Made by a program: the position numbers and the translations under genes
DNA from: Nematostella vectensis
Taxonomy: Eukaryota; Cnidaria; Anthozoa; Actiniaria; Edwardsiidae
Assembly: GCF_932526225.1 (NCBI RefSeq)
Contig: NC_064043.1
Location: 5,261,501-5,325,500 of the forward strand
DNA: 64,000 bases
Reading direction: 5' to 3'
In this document: positions 1 to 10,156 of the stretch, in pieces
Layout: the number at the start of each line of letters is the position of its first letter
Numbering within the stretch: the stretch's first letter is position 1
Notes under the pieces: generated by a model
What the model saw: the letters and a program-made list of their open reading frames with translations, nothing else
Told to the model about the DNA's origin: nothing
Databases searched by the model: none

Positions 1-228
1 ACCAACTTCAAAAATGATCAGTGCACAGTGAAAAATGGATATGGTAGCTCTAAGCCTAAAAGATGGTGAAGAAACCATCTTTTTATTATTGCCTAATAAA
101 AACAAGTGTCAAATGGGTTTCATTGACTTTGGAAAGGATTTTAAGAAAAAATCGATGTTGAAATCTTAAGGAAACATTACATTTTTTGCTGGAAGACTTG
201 CTTTTCTTATTTTTTTCTTGTGACTTAC

Positions 229-3200
229 AGGGTCTCTACATATGCCATTTCATCCAAGTTCCATATCTTGACAGTCTTATCGTGAGATGCACTGAATAGC
301 TGATGAGAGCCTCTCCTAAACGCCAGGTCCTGAAAACAACAGAAGACGTAAATACAGTATATGTTTACACTCTATATTGTGCAATTAGGAAACAAAAACT
401 AGAATGGTTCTGTAGGAGGGGTAATTCCATATTTTATAAGAGTGGGGCTGGGCTTCAACTAAAATCCCAAAAGAACATCTTAGGGAAAAGAAGATTAAGC
501 AATCCTTCCAGATGTGAATTGTTGATCATGGCTTTTGAATGTATGGATGTGCTTGGAGGTATCAGGATCCCAGTTGTGATGTACCAAAACTAAATATCGC
601 TATAGCCATATCAGAATGTGTGTAATGGGTCTAAGGGAAGTATCAGTACCCAGATATGACTTACCGATATGACGTCTCTGTGGCCTTTAAATGTATGGAT
701 GTGCTTCGAGGTATCAGGGTCCCAGATGCGAATTAGCTTATCCTTACCACCACTTGCCTAGAACCAGTAAAAAAACTGTCAAGTAGGGTACTGTAATACT
801 TTCTAGGATATATACCACAGGCAGGCAATGTTTATATAAAATAGAGCAAAGCCTTCCACCTCCACCCACACACCATCCTCTAAAACCAAAACTGAGGTCA
901 CTACCCAGTTGGAGAGTAGTTGCCCTACAGTTTCTCCTGTGTTTAAGTATTTATGATGAGACACAAAACCAAGGTCCGTCTCCTGAACACCACCCTCAAA
1001 ATGTCAGCGTTAGATAACCTGTATGCTATTCAATAGTAGGGAACTGCTACCAGTATCACAGCCATCTCTCTCTCTCCCTCTCTCCCTCTCTCCCTCTCTC
1101 TCTCCCTCTCTCCCTCTCTCTCTCTCTCTCCCTCTCTCTCCCTCTCTCTCTGCCTCTCCCTCTCCCTCCCTCCCCCTCCCTCTCTCTATCTCTGTCTCTC
1201 TCTAGCTGAACCCTGAGGATGCAGAGTCACCCCATGGATGTGCTCCATTTGGCAAGAGTTATTATATTTTTATTGTTACCAATCCATACCATAGTTTTCA
1301 CTACTGCCTATAATTGCTTGTGTTTTAGGCTTGGACTCACCAAATATTTACCATCTGTAGTGATAGCCAGTGCTAAGATCTGTTCCTTGTGTCCTTTGCT
1401 ACCGGCCTCTAGCTTTGGTCCACCAGCTATTCTGAACTCTCTTTTTCCACTGTCAACATTCCCTGAAATAAATATGTTATTATTGTTAAAGAATTTCACA
1501 AGAGACCAGCCAAGTGAGATCAAGAAAGTATTTCTATTCAGTAACCACAGGATGACATCCTTTAAAATATTTAATAATTTAATATGATGTTTAACAAATG
1601 AGAAGAAAATACATTAGCTATTATTACTCACATTTAATAATTGTGCAATCCTTTGCTGCTGTGAATACAAACTTGTCATCTGGGGATACACAGAGACACG
1701 TCACAGGCTGTTGATGGCCTCGAAGAATGCGTATAGTGTGTGTTGATGACAATGAAAGCTGGATTTTAAATAGATAAACACTAAATTTAATATTATGAAT
1801 CATTGTTTCTTACTAAAAAAAATTTCCACAAGTTTTTTTGTGAAAAAAAAACTTCAATATCAACAATACCTGATCTGCTATTTTTCTTTGCACACGACCA
1901 CTCTGTTCCAACTAAAATAAAAAAAAATGCTACTGATTATTGAAGAAACACCAATCTAAATATCATAATTTGCTTTAAGTGAACACCTTGTTGATATGTT
2001 TTATTTATTTTTCACAACTGTAGTGTCAATTCTAGCTGGAATACACTGAATCAACAATATATTAAGATATGTTGTAAATTACTCTGAACTGCTAGTCAAC
2101 CAAAAAAAGGCTGGAAAATGGTTTAAAGAAAATAATTTGAGGTAAAAGTGAAGGACCACAAAAGAAACATAATTTCATTTGAAAGGCAGCCAAGTAACAA
2201 GAGCAATGAGATATCAGATATATTCTAAAGTATTAAAAATACCCAGCTATTAACTAAACATACCACATCTTGCTGAAGTCTGTGAGCAATGGCATCATGA
2301 TCAATCTCTTCCAAATCTCGTTTGTTTTTTTCTAATTGAAAATACGTGTTCATCAACAAGTATTATTCTAGGTAGAAGTTGCCTCGCTCTTTAAATCAGA
2401 GGCCCAAGGCTGGGACAAGATCAGGATATTTTTAAGGTTCGTTAGAGTGGTTTTCAAAATCCAGTGCAACAAAATGTAGTTGTTAAAATGTAATAGTCAA
2501 AGCCAGAACAAAAGAGAACAAATACATCACAGTGTACTAAATAAACTAAATAGTATTTCACAGGTTTTTAAAAACCACTCTATCATAAAATGCAAACACT
2601 GTTTTTGTATAAGAGTTATTAAAAAGAAGTTATGAAATCTCTAAGCACTCCATATGCTATTGTAATACAGACTGCTCCATACAGAGCAGACTCATGAGTG
2701 GGAGTTATCAGTGAGTAAGCATTGTTACTGAAGATAGCACCATGAGGCAGCAAACCTATTGATAGGCTTATGAGATTAAATAAATAATGGGACCTCTCGT
2801 TGGATGCTTTCGTACAAAAAAGGGGGTTAACAGTCCCCAACCTACAGAGCTAGGATTTTACACCTGACCTCAGCTGGACAGTCCTGGGTCTCAAAAAATA
2901 ACACTGACAAATACACAACATTTATATTTTACATAGAGTATGTACGTCCAGGGTACGGCTGAGCTATAATGGGTCTCCAAAAATATCACTGACAAATACA
3001 CAGCATTTATATTTTACATCGAGTTTGTACGACCAGGGTACGACTGAGCTATAATGGGTCTCCGAAAATAACACTGACAAATACACAACATTTATATTTT
3101 ACATAGAGTCTGTATGACCAGGGTACAACTGAGCTATAATGGCCGAAAATAACACTGAAAAATACACAACATTTATGTTTTACATAGAGTATAAACGTCC

Positions 3201-4136
3201 AGGGTACGACTGAGCTATAGTCTCCAAAAATAACACTGACAAATACACAAAATTTGTATTTTACATAGAGTATATACGTCCAGGGTACGACTGAGCTATA
3301 ATGGGTCTCCAAAAATAACACTGACAAATACACAGCATTTATATTTTACATCGAGTTTGTACGAACAGGGTACGGCTGAGCTATAATGAGTCTCCAAAAA
3401 TAACACCTACGATTACCCTAAATTTACATTTTACATACAGTATAGTGTGGTCATTATAACTGCCTCCTCCTTGACTGTATTAGTTTCCTTTTTTCTGAAT
3501 TTTCTCACCTTCTGCCTCTAGTTGTGCTAAATATTCCTTGGTCAATCTCAGCTTCTTTTCTTGAGCTGTTTCACTGACATCACTTTCAGACCCAGAAGCA
3601 TTGCCAGACTCATAATCACTGAAATAAATATATAATTTAATGCAGCAATAGATGGCACTTATACTCTAGATACAAGTCAATAATCCCATAATCCTGAAGG
3701 AAGGATATACCGTATGTAGCCAACGTGACTTTTCAACAGAGTACCCGGTAACGCCACCAGTGTTAAAATACTCACCTGTGAATATCAGAGTCACTGTCGA
3801 GTTCTTCGTCGTATTTCTTTGCTGGTGTTTCCTTGGCTTTTTTGGTTTTAAACTTTGTATCCTAAAATGAAAATATGAGTAATTCTGTAGTACAAATAAA
3901 TCAAGCTAAAACGAGTGCAAATAAACAGCATCAACAGAAGAGTCGGCCACGTGAGCCACGGCAGCCTACAATCTGTAATAAGGTAAATATCGTCCCAAAC
4001 TTCTTGAACAACTTATACACTTCGTACACTGAAAGGCGTAAATTTTACTCTTATAGGCTTCAGTTACCTTTTGAGCTTTCTGTGGCCGTTTTCTTGTGCT
4101 AGTTTTTTTGCCCTCGTTGAGAAAGAAGCCCGACAT
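229..4136 (-). CDS. RRP9: RRP9 / U3-55K, U3 snoRNP WD-repeat protein (3' part beyond left edge)
   Basis: Binds U3 snoRNA in the nucleolus and takes part in pre-18S rRNA processing (family knowledge). Exons read on the minus strand: 4068-4136, 3776-3861, 3509-3618, 2264-2331, 1870-1911, 1632-1758, 1341-1462, 665-757, 229-329; all have GT-AG borders and phases that join into one frame of 272 codons. The start is MSGFFLNEGKK, followed by a basic tract (nuclear localisation type) and an acidic serine-rich stretch. TAQEKKLRLTKEYLAQLEAE matches the conserved coiled segment of RRP9. WD blades follow: RILRGHQQPVTCLCVSPDDK, DGKYLASGGKDKLIRIWDP, FKGHRDVIS, DLAFRRGSHQLFSASHDKTV. Exon borders are conserved-looking, e.g. 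KYL|ASG. The C-terminal blades lie left of position 229, so the gene is cut by the window, not broken. Introns hold a CT microsatellite, an 81-85-bp minisatellite and a partial copy of exon 8. Confidence 0.93.
536..578 (-). repeat. Partial decayed copy of RRP9 exon 8 inside the following intron
   Basis: About 40 bases here closely match the middle of exon 8 (672-733): both read tgtatggatgtgctt, then gaggtatcag, then cccag on the plus strand. The intronic copy lacks the splice donor and has a few substitutions. It lies between exon 8 and exon 9 in the same orientation, as expected of a local tandem duplication that was not fixed as an exon. Confidence 0.7.
1060..1205. repeat. CT-rich microsatellite
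   Basis: An almost pure run of CTCT/CCCTCT units within an RRP9 intron between exons 7 and 8. The open frame across it is only the Ser/Leu/Pro reading of the simple repeat. Confidence 0.95.
2888..3445. repeat. Minisatellite, seven units of 81-85 bp, in RRP9 intron
   Basis: Successive units are anchored by ataacactgac at 2898, 2983, 3068, 3149, 3230, 3315 and 3400. Each contains cagggtac, gagctataatgg and a tttatattttacat block. The minus-strand reading stays open for a while because 84 is a multiple of three; no protein is implied. Confidence 0.9.
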
Positions 4137-4145
4137 CTTGGATTT

Positions 4146-4295
4146 GATATGGACGTGGGGAACTGGATCCTAGATCTCCTCACATGTCACAGGAAACCCA
4201 AACAGGTATTCTGATCAATTGATATGGACGTGGGGAACTGGATCCTAGATCTCCTCACATGTCACAGGAAACCCAAACAGGTATTCTGATCAATT
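4146..4295. repeat. Perfect tandem duplication, 2 x 75 bp, just upstream of RRP9
   Basis: Copies at 4146-4220 and 4221-4295 both begin gatatggacgtggggaactg and end ctgatcaatt. They start 10 bases 5' of the RRP9 start codon, so the duplicated segment is RRP9 5'-UTR or promoter DNA. Confidence 0.95.
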
Positions 4296-5085
4296 TCCGA
4301 GCCTCCTAAAAGTCTGGAATTTCAATTTTTTCTGGGGAGAACCCCACACCCCCTACAAAATAAAGAAATGAATGTGATGCGCCTGCAAACTTGTTCATGG
4401 CTTGCGTTTAGCTGGCATTGAAAACCATTATCCCCTAAAATTTGGCTTCTGCATTTTTTATCTTAGTTTGCAGTCTTAGTTTTATTAACTTCAATCACTG
4501 TATTTGCGAATTTCAAATTCATGTCAAAGTCCCCCCATACTAGCTTTTCATATTGGTGGTATGAAATGATATGTAAATAAGATTTCAGTTGGGAAGGAGT
4601 TTATGGTGCTATTTCCGATTTAGGTTTTATCAATAATGGGCATTTTATATATTTGGAAATGGAGCATGCCCCCAAAGCCCCTATACTATACAAAAGTATT
4701 TACACCTCTGTAAATTGGGCTCAAAACAACACTTCCAGCCATGGCTGCCTGTTTGTACTGCACAGATTGCTCGTTATTTCAATTGTGGATTTACTTAATT
4801 TGTGTGCAATTTCTTATTACAATTGTGGGTGTTTATTACAATTGTGGGCTCTGCACTCATACAGTTATTTGGAAGAACGTACCGCCTGTAAAGTATCTAA
4901 CAACTATAGAGTATAATTTTCTCTAAACTAACCAATATCGCTTTTTTAGCCTTTTTTTCTTTTGTTCTGGGGAAGGGCCTTAATTTTCTCTATATATTTA
5001 GTTTGTGTTGCTGTCTCCCTTTTGCCCTTTTAAAGAGATATTAGAAGAGCTATGTTTCTGCGCGCTGTTAGAACTTTGCTGATTT
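4296..5085. other. Intergenic, no gene seen
   Basis: AT-rich DNA between the RRP9 upstream duplication and the retroelement remnant. Short open frames around 4653-4926 have no recognisable motif. A small direct repeat, caattgtgg, occurs near 4790, 4820 and 4840. Confidence 0.6.
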
Positions 5086-5800
5086 GTGTCACTGTGTTCC
5101 ACTGCTTATATAAAATCTCGTACCTCAATCTCTAATAAACTTTTCTGCAATGAATCAAAGGGTCCGGAAGTGGCGAAGACTCTTGCTAGTCGCGTGAATG
5201 AGTCGTTCACGTCTAAGCCGCTCGAAGGCAAATTGAAGCCTTTAATGGACAATTATAAATCTCCTGTCAACTGCGAGATGTTGGGTGTTCCTAGAGTTAA
5301 CTCTATCCTTTGGAACGAACTGCCAAAGCGAGCGCATCAGATCAACTTAGGGCTACAAGAGGCCCAAAAGGCAATCATAAAGACAGCACAAGTACTGGTT
5401 TCAGTTACTGATGATATGATCAATGCGAAGAAAAACAAAGAGTCTCTGAAGCCCGGATCTTTTATTGGCCCTGTCAGATGCTATCACATTTGTGGGTCAT
5501 GCGAGTTATCTCACTTCTCTTAAAAGGAGAGACCTGCTAAAGCCTGAGCTTAGCAAGGATTTTCAATCGCTATGTTTGGCTTCAACGCCAGTAATTACTC
5601 AGTTGTTTGGCGACGACTTATCAAAGTTTGTCTATGAGATTTCAAAGGCGAACAAAGTTGCTACAAAAATATCGGCAAGCTCGTCTGTTTCTCAGCGCCG
5701 CCGATCGAGTGGTGGGTATGGTAACAACAACAACAGGCAGAGAAATTTCAAGCTGAATATTATCATGGAGGTATTCTTTCAAACGGATCTGTGTCATTAA
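5086..5800 (+). pseudogene. Frameshifted gag-like ORF remnant of a DIRS-type (tyrosine-recombinase) retroelement
   Basis: The frame opening at 5086 contains MLGVPRVNSILWNELPKRA and a following LQEAQKAIIKTAQVLV block. I associate this signature with the first ORF of DIRS-like elements, where an invariant Asn-x-x-Leu/Ile-Trp and an LQ-x-x-Q-x-A-I motif recur. Near 5460 the frame shifts. Homology continues in another frame with RRDLLKPELSKDFQSLC, TPVITQLFGDDLSKFVYEIS and a basic Arg/Asn-rich tail. No reverse transcriptase or recombinase frame follows: from 5763 the DNA is the 3' end of ATP23 on the other strand. The element is therefore truncated and dead. It could alternatively be a related gag-like family; the DIRS assignment is from memory of motifs only. 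Confidence 0.6.
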
Positions 5801-7488
5801 AACATGCATCAAAAACACTGTCCACAGTTTCCTCTGCCCTCTGTCTACTGACATTACGGACAGCTAGGATAGAATTTACGGCTCGTGTCTTCACACATTT
5901 CTGAAAGAAAAAAGTAAAAAAAACAGTTTGTTAATAGTAAATATAGATATTACTGGAAAAGGGACAAAGGCAAGGAAAGGTGATTATTTATATTTCTTGT
6001 TGCATTGATAAAGAAACAAGATGTACTGAGCATTTTGATTCATACCTGTTGGTGTGCTTTCCATCCAAACTGAAATCTCCCAATATTTTCTTTCCAAAAG
6101 AAGCAGTCCCCACTTAGATTGGCAGCTCGAATCTAGGTCAAACAAGCATAAAATTTGATGATCCTACAATAAAAAATGGTCCATCTTTTGGCAGTGGAGA
6201 TCATAGCTAGCAAACTTTGACTTTTTCAGAGGGTTTGAAGGAATCAGATCTTAAACATTATTTTCATTTGCAAAGGTGGTGGGGACAGACACAAAATCAA
6301 ACTTCATTGGAGCCATTGAAACAACAAAACAAATAACGATAACTACTTCAGAAAGGTCTTGATCAAAAGAAGCAGATAAGAACATTTTGCTTGTTTCCAG
6401 ATTTTACCTCAGTGCATGCAAGGTGTTTGAGGTTATCAGGATCATATTTCACTCTACAGTAGTCATATGCATGGATCAGCTCATGTGTTAACACATCATC
6501 CATTGCTTTTTGGTTGTAAATGGTATTTTCACACAGAAACATCTATAAAAGCAAAATCATACTCTTGTTCTTAATCAGGAGTGTAACCAGGATTTGCTAA
6601 GGGTTTTATGGGGGGGGGATGCAGAGTCAAAGTTATCATGCGGGAAAAACCATAGTATTTGACAATCCTTAAATAAAAAATTAATTACCCACTTTTTGGC
6701 AGCCAGGAGAGAGGGTAGTATGGAAGAAAGGAGAGGATTTGCTTAGGGTGTGTGTGTGTGGTGGGGGGAGGTGGTGTAGTCATTGTTATCATATTGGATA
6801 AAAATAACTATAGTTTTTTTTCTGAATTTAGAAAAAAACAGACCAGTGCCTTGTGGTCCCAACTCTAATCTCATTTCATCATGCTGGAGCAAGTTTGATA
6901 TATATATATATATTAAAAAAATATATTTATAAAAAAAATACAGCTATACCCTGCTCACCCCTGAGAAATGCATGTCCATTACACATTTTTCAATATATTT
7001 GATATGGAAACAAGTGTGTAGCCTCATAATACCTCTTTTTTATCTGGATCAAACCCTCCAAGCAACTTCCCATTACACGGCTCACAAACTGTGTGTTTTG
7101 CATCATCTATATTGCTGGGTTAAGACATACAAAAAATCAAGCATCGATTTGTATTTTTGGAAGTTCTCAATTATATACCATAAATGATCTCTTACCATCC
7201 TAACTTGCTCATTGCATTTAACATGAATCTTACATATGATGCTGCAGAACAAACAAACCAAACCACAGTCAAAACGATGAAATGAGATGATTGATTTCAG
7301 AGGGATACTTAAAACTTATTACCGAAGAAAACATATTCAAAGAAACTATAAGGAATCTCACATTGTTCCTTAGCTTTCTCTACCCTTTCGAGACATATTC
7401 GATGTTGCTTTTGATCGGTATTAAGCCTATGTTCTGCCCTATCGTATGACTTCCCTTGATCCGATGAAACTTCCCCTACGTCGGCCAT
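5763..7488 (-). CDS. ATP23: ATP23 mitochondrial inner-membrane metalloprotease homolog
   Basis: Peptidase M76 family; in yeast it processes Atp6 and helps assemble the ATP synthase Fo sector in the mitochondrial intermembrane space. Exons: 7362-7488, 7196-7241, 7033-7114, 6408-6542, 6046-6132, 5763-5900, together 204 codons plus TGA. The start codon sits in AAGATGGCC. Visible motifs: [19 protein letters not shown] with the paired cysteines, the zinc-binding catalytic HELIH in [24 protein letters not shown], and the C-terminal [15 protein letters not shown] ... [13 protein letters not shown]. The acceptor of exon 3 was placed at 7114 rather than 7106 because only that keeps the frame and gives the conserved Gly-Cys. 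It stops right after IPP, shorter than the human tail. The terminal exon overlaps the retroelement remnant on the opposite strand (5763-5800), so the mRNA 3' end probably lies in that remnant. Upstream region shared with THEM6. Confidence 0.93.
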
Positions 7489-7838
7489 CTTGGATTTTTT
7501 TTTCGGCGGAAGACTGGTAAAGAAAACAGCAAAAACTACAGTAAAAAGTAATTTTTGGTAACTATTCCTCCTTAGAATTTTTCAAAGCATCCGGAAATTC
7601 ATATTTGAAACAATTTCCTTCCAAATGCTATGACATGACCTGGTGATTGGCTTGTTTGGTGTATCGTTTTTATTTGATCCATAGATATCTGCTTGGGTTT
7701 CCTGTGGTTAATCGCGGGCGCGTTTCTGTAAATTGATTTGTTTCGGTTCGGTCATCTCCCCTTTAAAAAAGCAGATAACAGGTGAAGTTTCGATTAACAA
7801 ACACCACACCCTCAAAATACACATGAAAGAAGCCTGGA
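7489..7838. promoter_or_regulatory. Shared divergent upstream region of ATP23 and THEM6
   Basis: 350 bases separate the two divergent start codons. No TATA box is evident near either start. The ATP23 start lies in an AAGATGGC context, typical of TATA-less housekeeping promoters. A bidirectional promoter is inference from geometry. Confidence 0.45.
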
Positions 7839-8800
7839 ATGGATCGACTAAAGAATTCTTTGATGATCTTCACCGCAATTGCAATGACTGCGTTCCTTTT
7901 GAAGCGACTTTTAGGCGCTTTCGCCATCACCGTCCCTCTGATGTTTATGTTCTTCGATGTAGGATACAGTCTGCGTGTGGTATGGTTATGGGTGAAAATG
8001 AGGATGATGAATTATCGCGTCGATCTCATGGATAAAAGTGTCATGACGTTTCACGTATTGCCTTCTGATCTTGACGTGTTTCTACACATGAATAACTCAA
8101 GGTATGGAATCAGTCAGTCGAATAAGTACTTACATAACATAGTGAAACAAAGCTTGAAAATCTTCCTTGGCAGGAGTTGTATGACAGAGTCATTACCCTT
8201 ATTAAGAATTAATTACCTATTTCCCAATGGGGGAGAGAAAAAAGTATTAGTCAAAATTCAAATTCTTCATTGAGAACATCCCAAACTTTCCCCCTTTATG
8301 GTAAAAATTTAGTACATCATTAAGGTTTTTTTTTTGTTTTATAACAATTCAGACTATGGATTTTTTTCTTTTACAGGTATTTACGTGCCTTGGACTTTGC
8401 AAGATATGAGCACTTCCTTGGATCAGGAATGAGCTCAGTGTTGAGGAAACATAAGTGCCGCTTCATTTTAGCAGCCACTACAATCAGATATCGCCGCTCT
8501 TTGGAACTCTTTCAGAAAATTAAGTTGACCACTAAAATTGTCTACTGGGATGATAGAGCATTTTATTTTGAACATCACTTTATTGATGAAGAGGGATTTG
8601 TATCTGCTGTTGCATTCTCTAAAGTAGCTGTAACACAAACTAGAAGACAGAAAGATGACCGAATTCCAATGAAAGTTTTATTTGAAGAGGCATCAGGAAG
8701 TGTAATTGATGTGCTCATCCCTCCCAGAGATCTTGAACATTGGTTAGAGTACAATACTCTTTCAAGTGAGGCTTTGAGCATGCATAAAAAGGAGAACTAA
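7839..8800 (+). CDS. THEM6: THEM6-like hotdog-fold (thioesterase superfamily) membrane protein
   Basis: Exons 7839-8101 and 8377-8800 join AG|GT to give 228 residues; THEM6 of vertebrates is about 208. Residues about 8-50 are strongly hydrophobic (ITVPLMFMFFDVGYSL), an N-terminal membrane anchor. FHVLPSDLDVFLHMNNSRYL then ALDFARYEHFLGSG is the family hallmark, the start of the hotdog fold with the His-Met-Asn-Asn segment. It continues with AATTIRYRRSLELFQKIKLT and YFEHHFIDEEGFV. Catalytic activity of THEM6 proteins is not established to my knowledge; they are linked to ER lipid homeostasis. Downstream, RAB9 is transcribed the same way 735 bases on. The frame between the exons also reads some way into the intron, but that extension has no homology. 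Confidence 0.9.
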
Positions 8801-8814
8801 TTAGATGTACGATC

Positions 8815-8975
8815 AGAGCCATAGCAGGGGGTGGGGCACTGGGGGAATGTGCCCCCCAAATATTTTCAAAAGTTATAAGGAAATGACCAGTAGGGGCGTG
8901 ATTGTGCCCCCCCCCCTTAATATTACCTTAATGTTTCTGTATTGTGCCCTCCCAATCATAGGTGGCCTGCTAAGG
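8815..8975. repeat. Dispersed G/C-run repeat, copy 1
   Basis: Contains gggggtggggcactggggg, attttcaaaagttataaggaaatgaccagtaggggcgtg (read in two parts) and a C10 run. The same blocks occur in reverse orientation at 59385-59545, more diverged at 60612-60775 and partly at 14126-14196. An interspersed, probably non-autonomous element; class not determined. Confidence 0.7.
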
Positions 8976-9400
8976 CTCTGATTATTATTGTGGTAAAAGC
9001 TCTAACAGCCCGCCATCTCTTAAAATCTCCTCTCTCCGAATGGTCGGTCTCTTATAGCTCTAAGAATATCCAAACTAGCCAAAATTCAATATGTTTAAAA
9101 ATATTTAATTATTCATTGTTTCAACACAATCTTTAGTTCTGTTGTTTTTATATAGAGACTTGATAAATCCCGTGGACTTTGACAACTGGCCACCCCACCC
9201 CACCCCCCTAAAAAAGATAGAGGGAACAAGGATGAGCTGGAATTGTGTTCTATTGAAAAGAAAAAAAAAACATTAAAAACACCTGACACCCCTAAGTAAA
9301 ACAGTAACGCGAATGGCTTCCGTCTATTTGTTGCTCCATGATATCCTGTCCCTACCCTGGACAGGTTTGCGCCGGTACTCGTGGTTCTATCATGTCAATA
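8976..9400. other. Intergenic between THEM6 and RAB9
   Basis: THEM6 3'-UTR and spacer. A G/C-rich run (ccaccccaccccaccccc, near 9190) and an A-run near 9260 are the only notable features; no gene seen. Confidence 0.6.
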
Positions 9401-9418
9401 TCACGTGATCATTTGCAT
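9401..9418. promoter_or_regulatory. CACGTG box next to an octamer, upstream of RAB9
   Basis: TCACGTGA at 9401-9408 (E-box; core of the CLEAR/TFEB-type site known for lysosomal genes) is followed two bases later by ATTTGCAT at 9411-9418 (POU octamer, reverse complement of ATGCAAAT). It lies about 120-135 bases upstream of the RAB9 start. Function inferred from motif only. Confidence 0.4.
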
Positions 9419-9535
9419 GAACACTGAAACAAAATGGCGGAACAAGGTTGAGTTGTGCAAGGCTCTTGAATTCAAGCATTTAGAAATAGTTGAAACGGTT
9501 ACAATTATTGCGTAGGTCACCACAGGAAAGGCACA

Positions 9536-10156
9536 ATGTCTGGAAAGTCGACTTTGCTTAAGGTTGTTCTTCTAGGTGACGGTGGCGTTGGGAAATCATC
9601 TTTGATGAACCGTTTCGTCTGCGGAAAGTTTGACACCCAGTCGTTCCACACAATTGGCGTCGAATTCCTTAACAAAGACGTGAAACTCGACGGAGAATCC
9701 TACACCCTTCAGATATGGGATACAGCCGGCCAGGAGAGATTTAAGAGTCTTCGTACTCCGTTTTACCGTGGGTCGGACTTGTGTCTCCTGGTGTACGCGG
9801 TAGACGACGCAAAGAGTTTCACAAATTTGTCTATGTGGAAAAAAGAATTTTTGTATTACGCTGACGTCCGAGATCAAGATAACTTCCCTTTTATATTGCT
9901 TGGGAACAAAGTGGATGTTGAAGGAAGAGCCGTTAGCCAAGAGGAAGCCGATTCATGGTGCAGACAAAATGGCGGTGTGCCCTACTTTGAGACCAGTGCA
10001 AAAGATTCCACAAATGTGAACGACGCTTTTATTGCAGCGGTGAAGAGACTGAACTCACTTGAACAGAACAAAGCTAACCGTTCGGGATTCACCGCAACTG
10101 GTGGAGTCAATCTGGCTAATGTGAAAAAAGACAAAGGATCGGGTTGTTGTGAATAA
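9536..10156 (+). CDS. RAB9: RAB9 small GTPase (late endosome to trans-Golgi)
   Basis: Single exon, 206 residues. Rab9 acts in mannose-6-phosphate receptor recycling from late endosomes to the trans-Golgi network (family knowledge). G1 is GDGGVGKSS; switch I and effector region read FHTIGVEFLNKDVKLDG, the Rab9 signature; switch II is WDTAGQERFKSLRTPFYRG; G4 is GNKVD and G5 ETSAK. KKEFLYYADV is also Rab9-specific. The start MSGKSTLLKVVLLG is the first in-frame ATG and gives the usual N-terminus. The coding exon has no intron, as in vertebrate RAB9A. The C-terminus is GSGCCE: a di-cysteine for geranylgeranylation followed by one glutamate, instead of ending in CC. Coding GC content is visibly higher than the surroundings. 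Confidence 0.96.
   Translation: MSGKSTLLKVVLLGDGGVGKSSLMNRFVCGKFDTQSFHTIGVEFLNKDVKLDGESYTLQIWDTAGQERFKSLRTPFYRGSDLCLLVYAVDDAKSFTNLSMWKKEFLYYADVRDQDNFPFILLGNKVDVEGRAVSQEEADSWCRQNGGVPYFETSAKDSTNVNDAFIAAVKRLNSLEQNKANRSGFTATGGVNLANVKKDKGSGCCE

Noticed and set aside
1023-1205. Small Ser/Leu/Pro open frame
   Set aside because: Translation of a CT microsatellite inside an RRP9 intron.
3049-3333. 94-codon minus-strand frame with repeated VVPWT motifs
   Set aside because: Reading of the 81-85-bp minisatellite within an RRP9 intron, in the sense of the gene but between proper exons.
7101-7106. Alternative ATP23 acceptor at 7106
   Set aside because: Breaks the frame; the CAG acceptor at 7114 keeps the frame and the conserved Gly-Cys residue.
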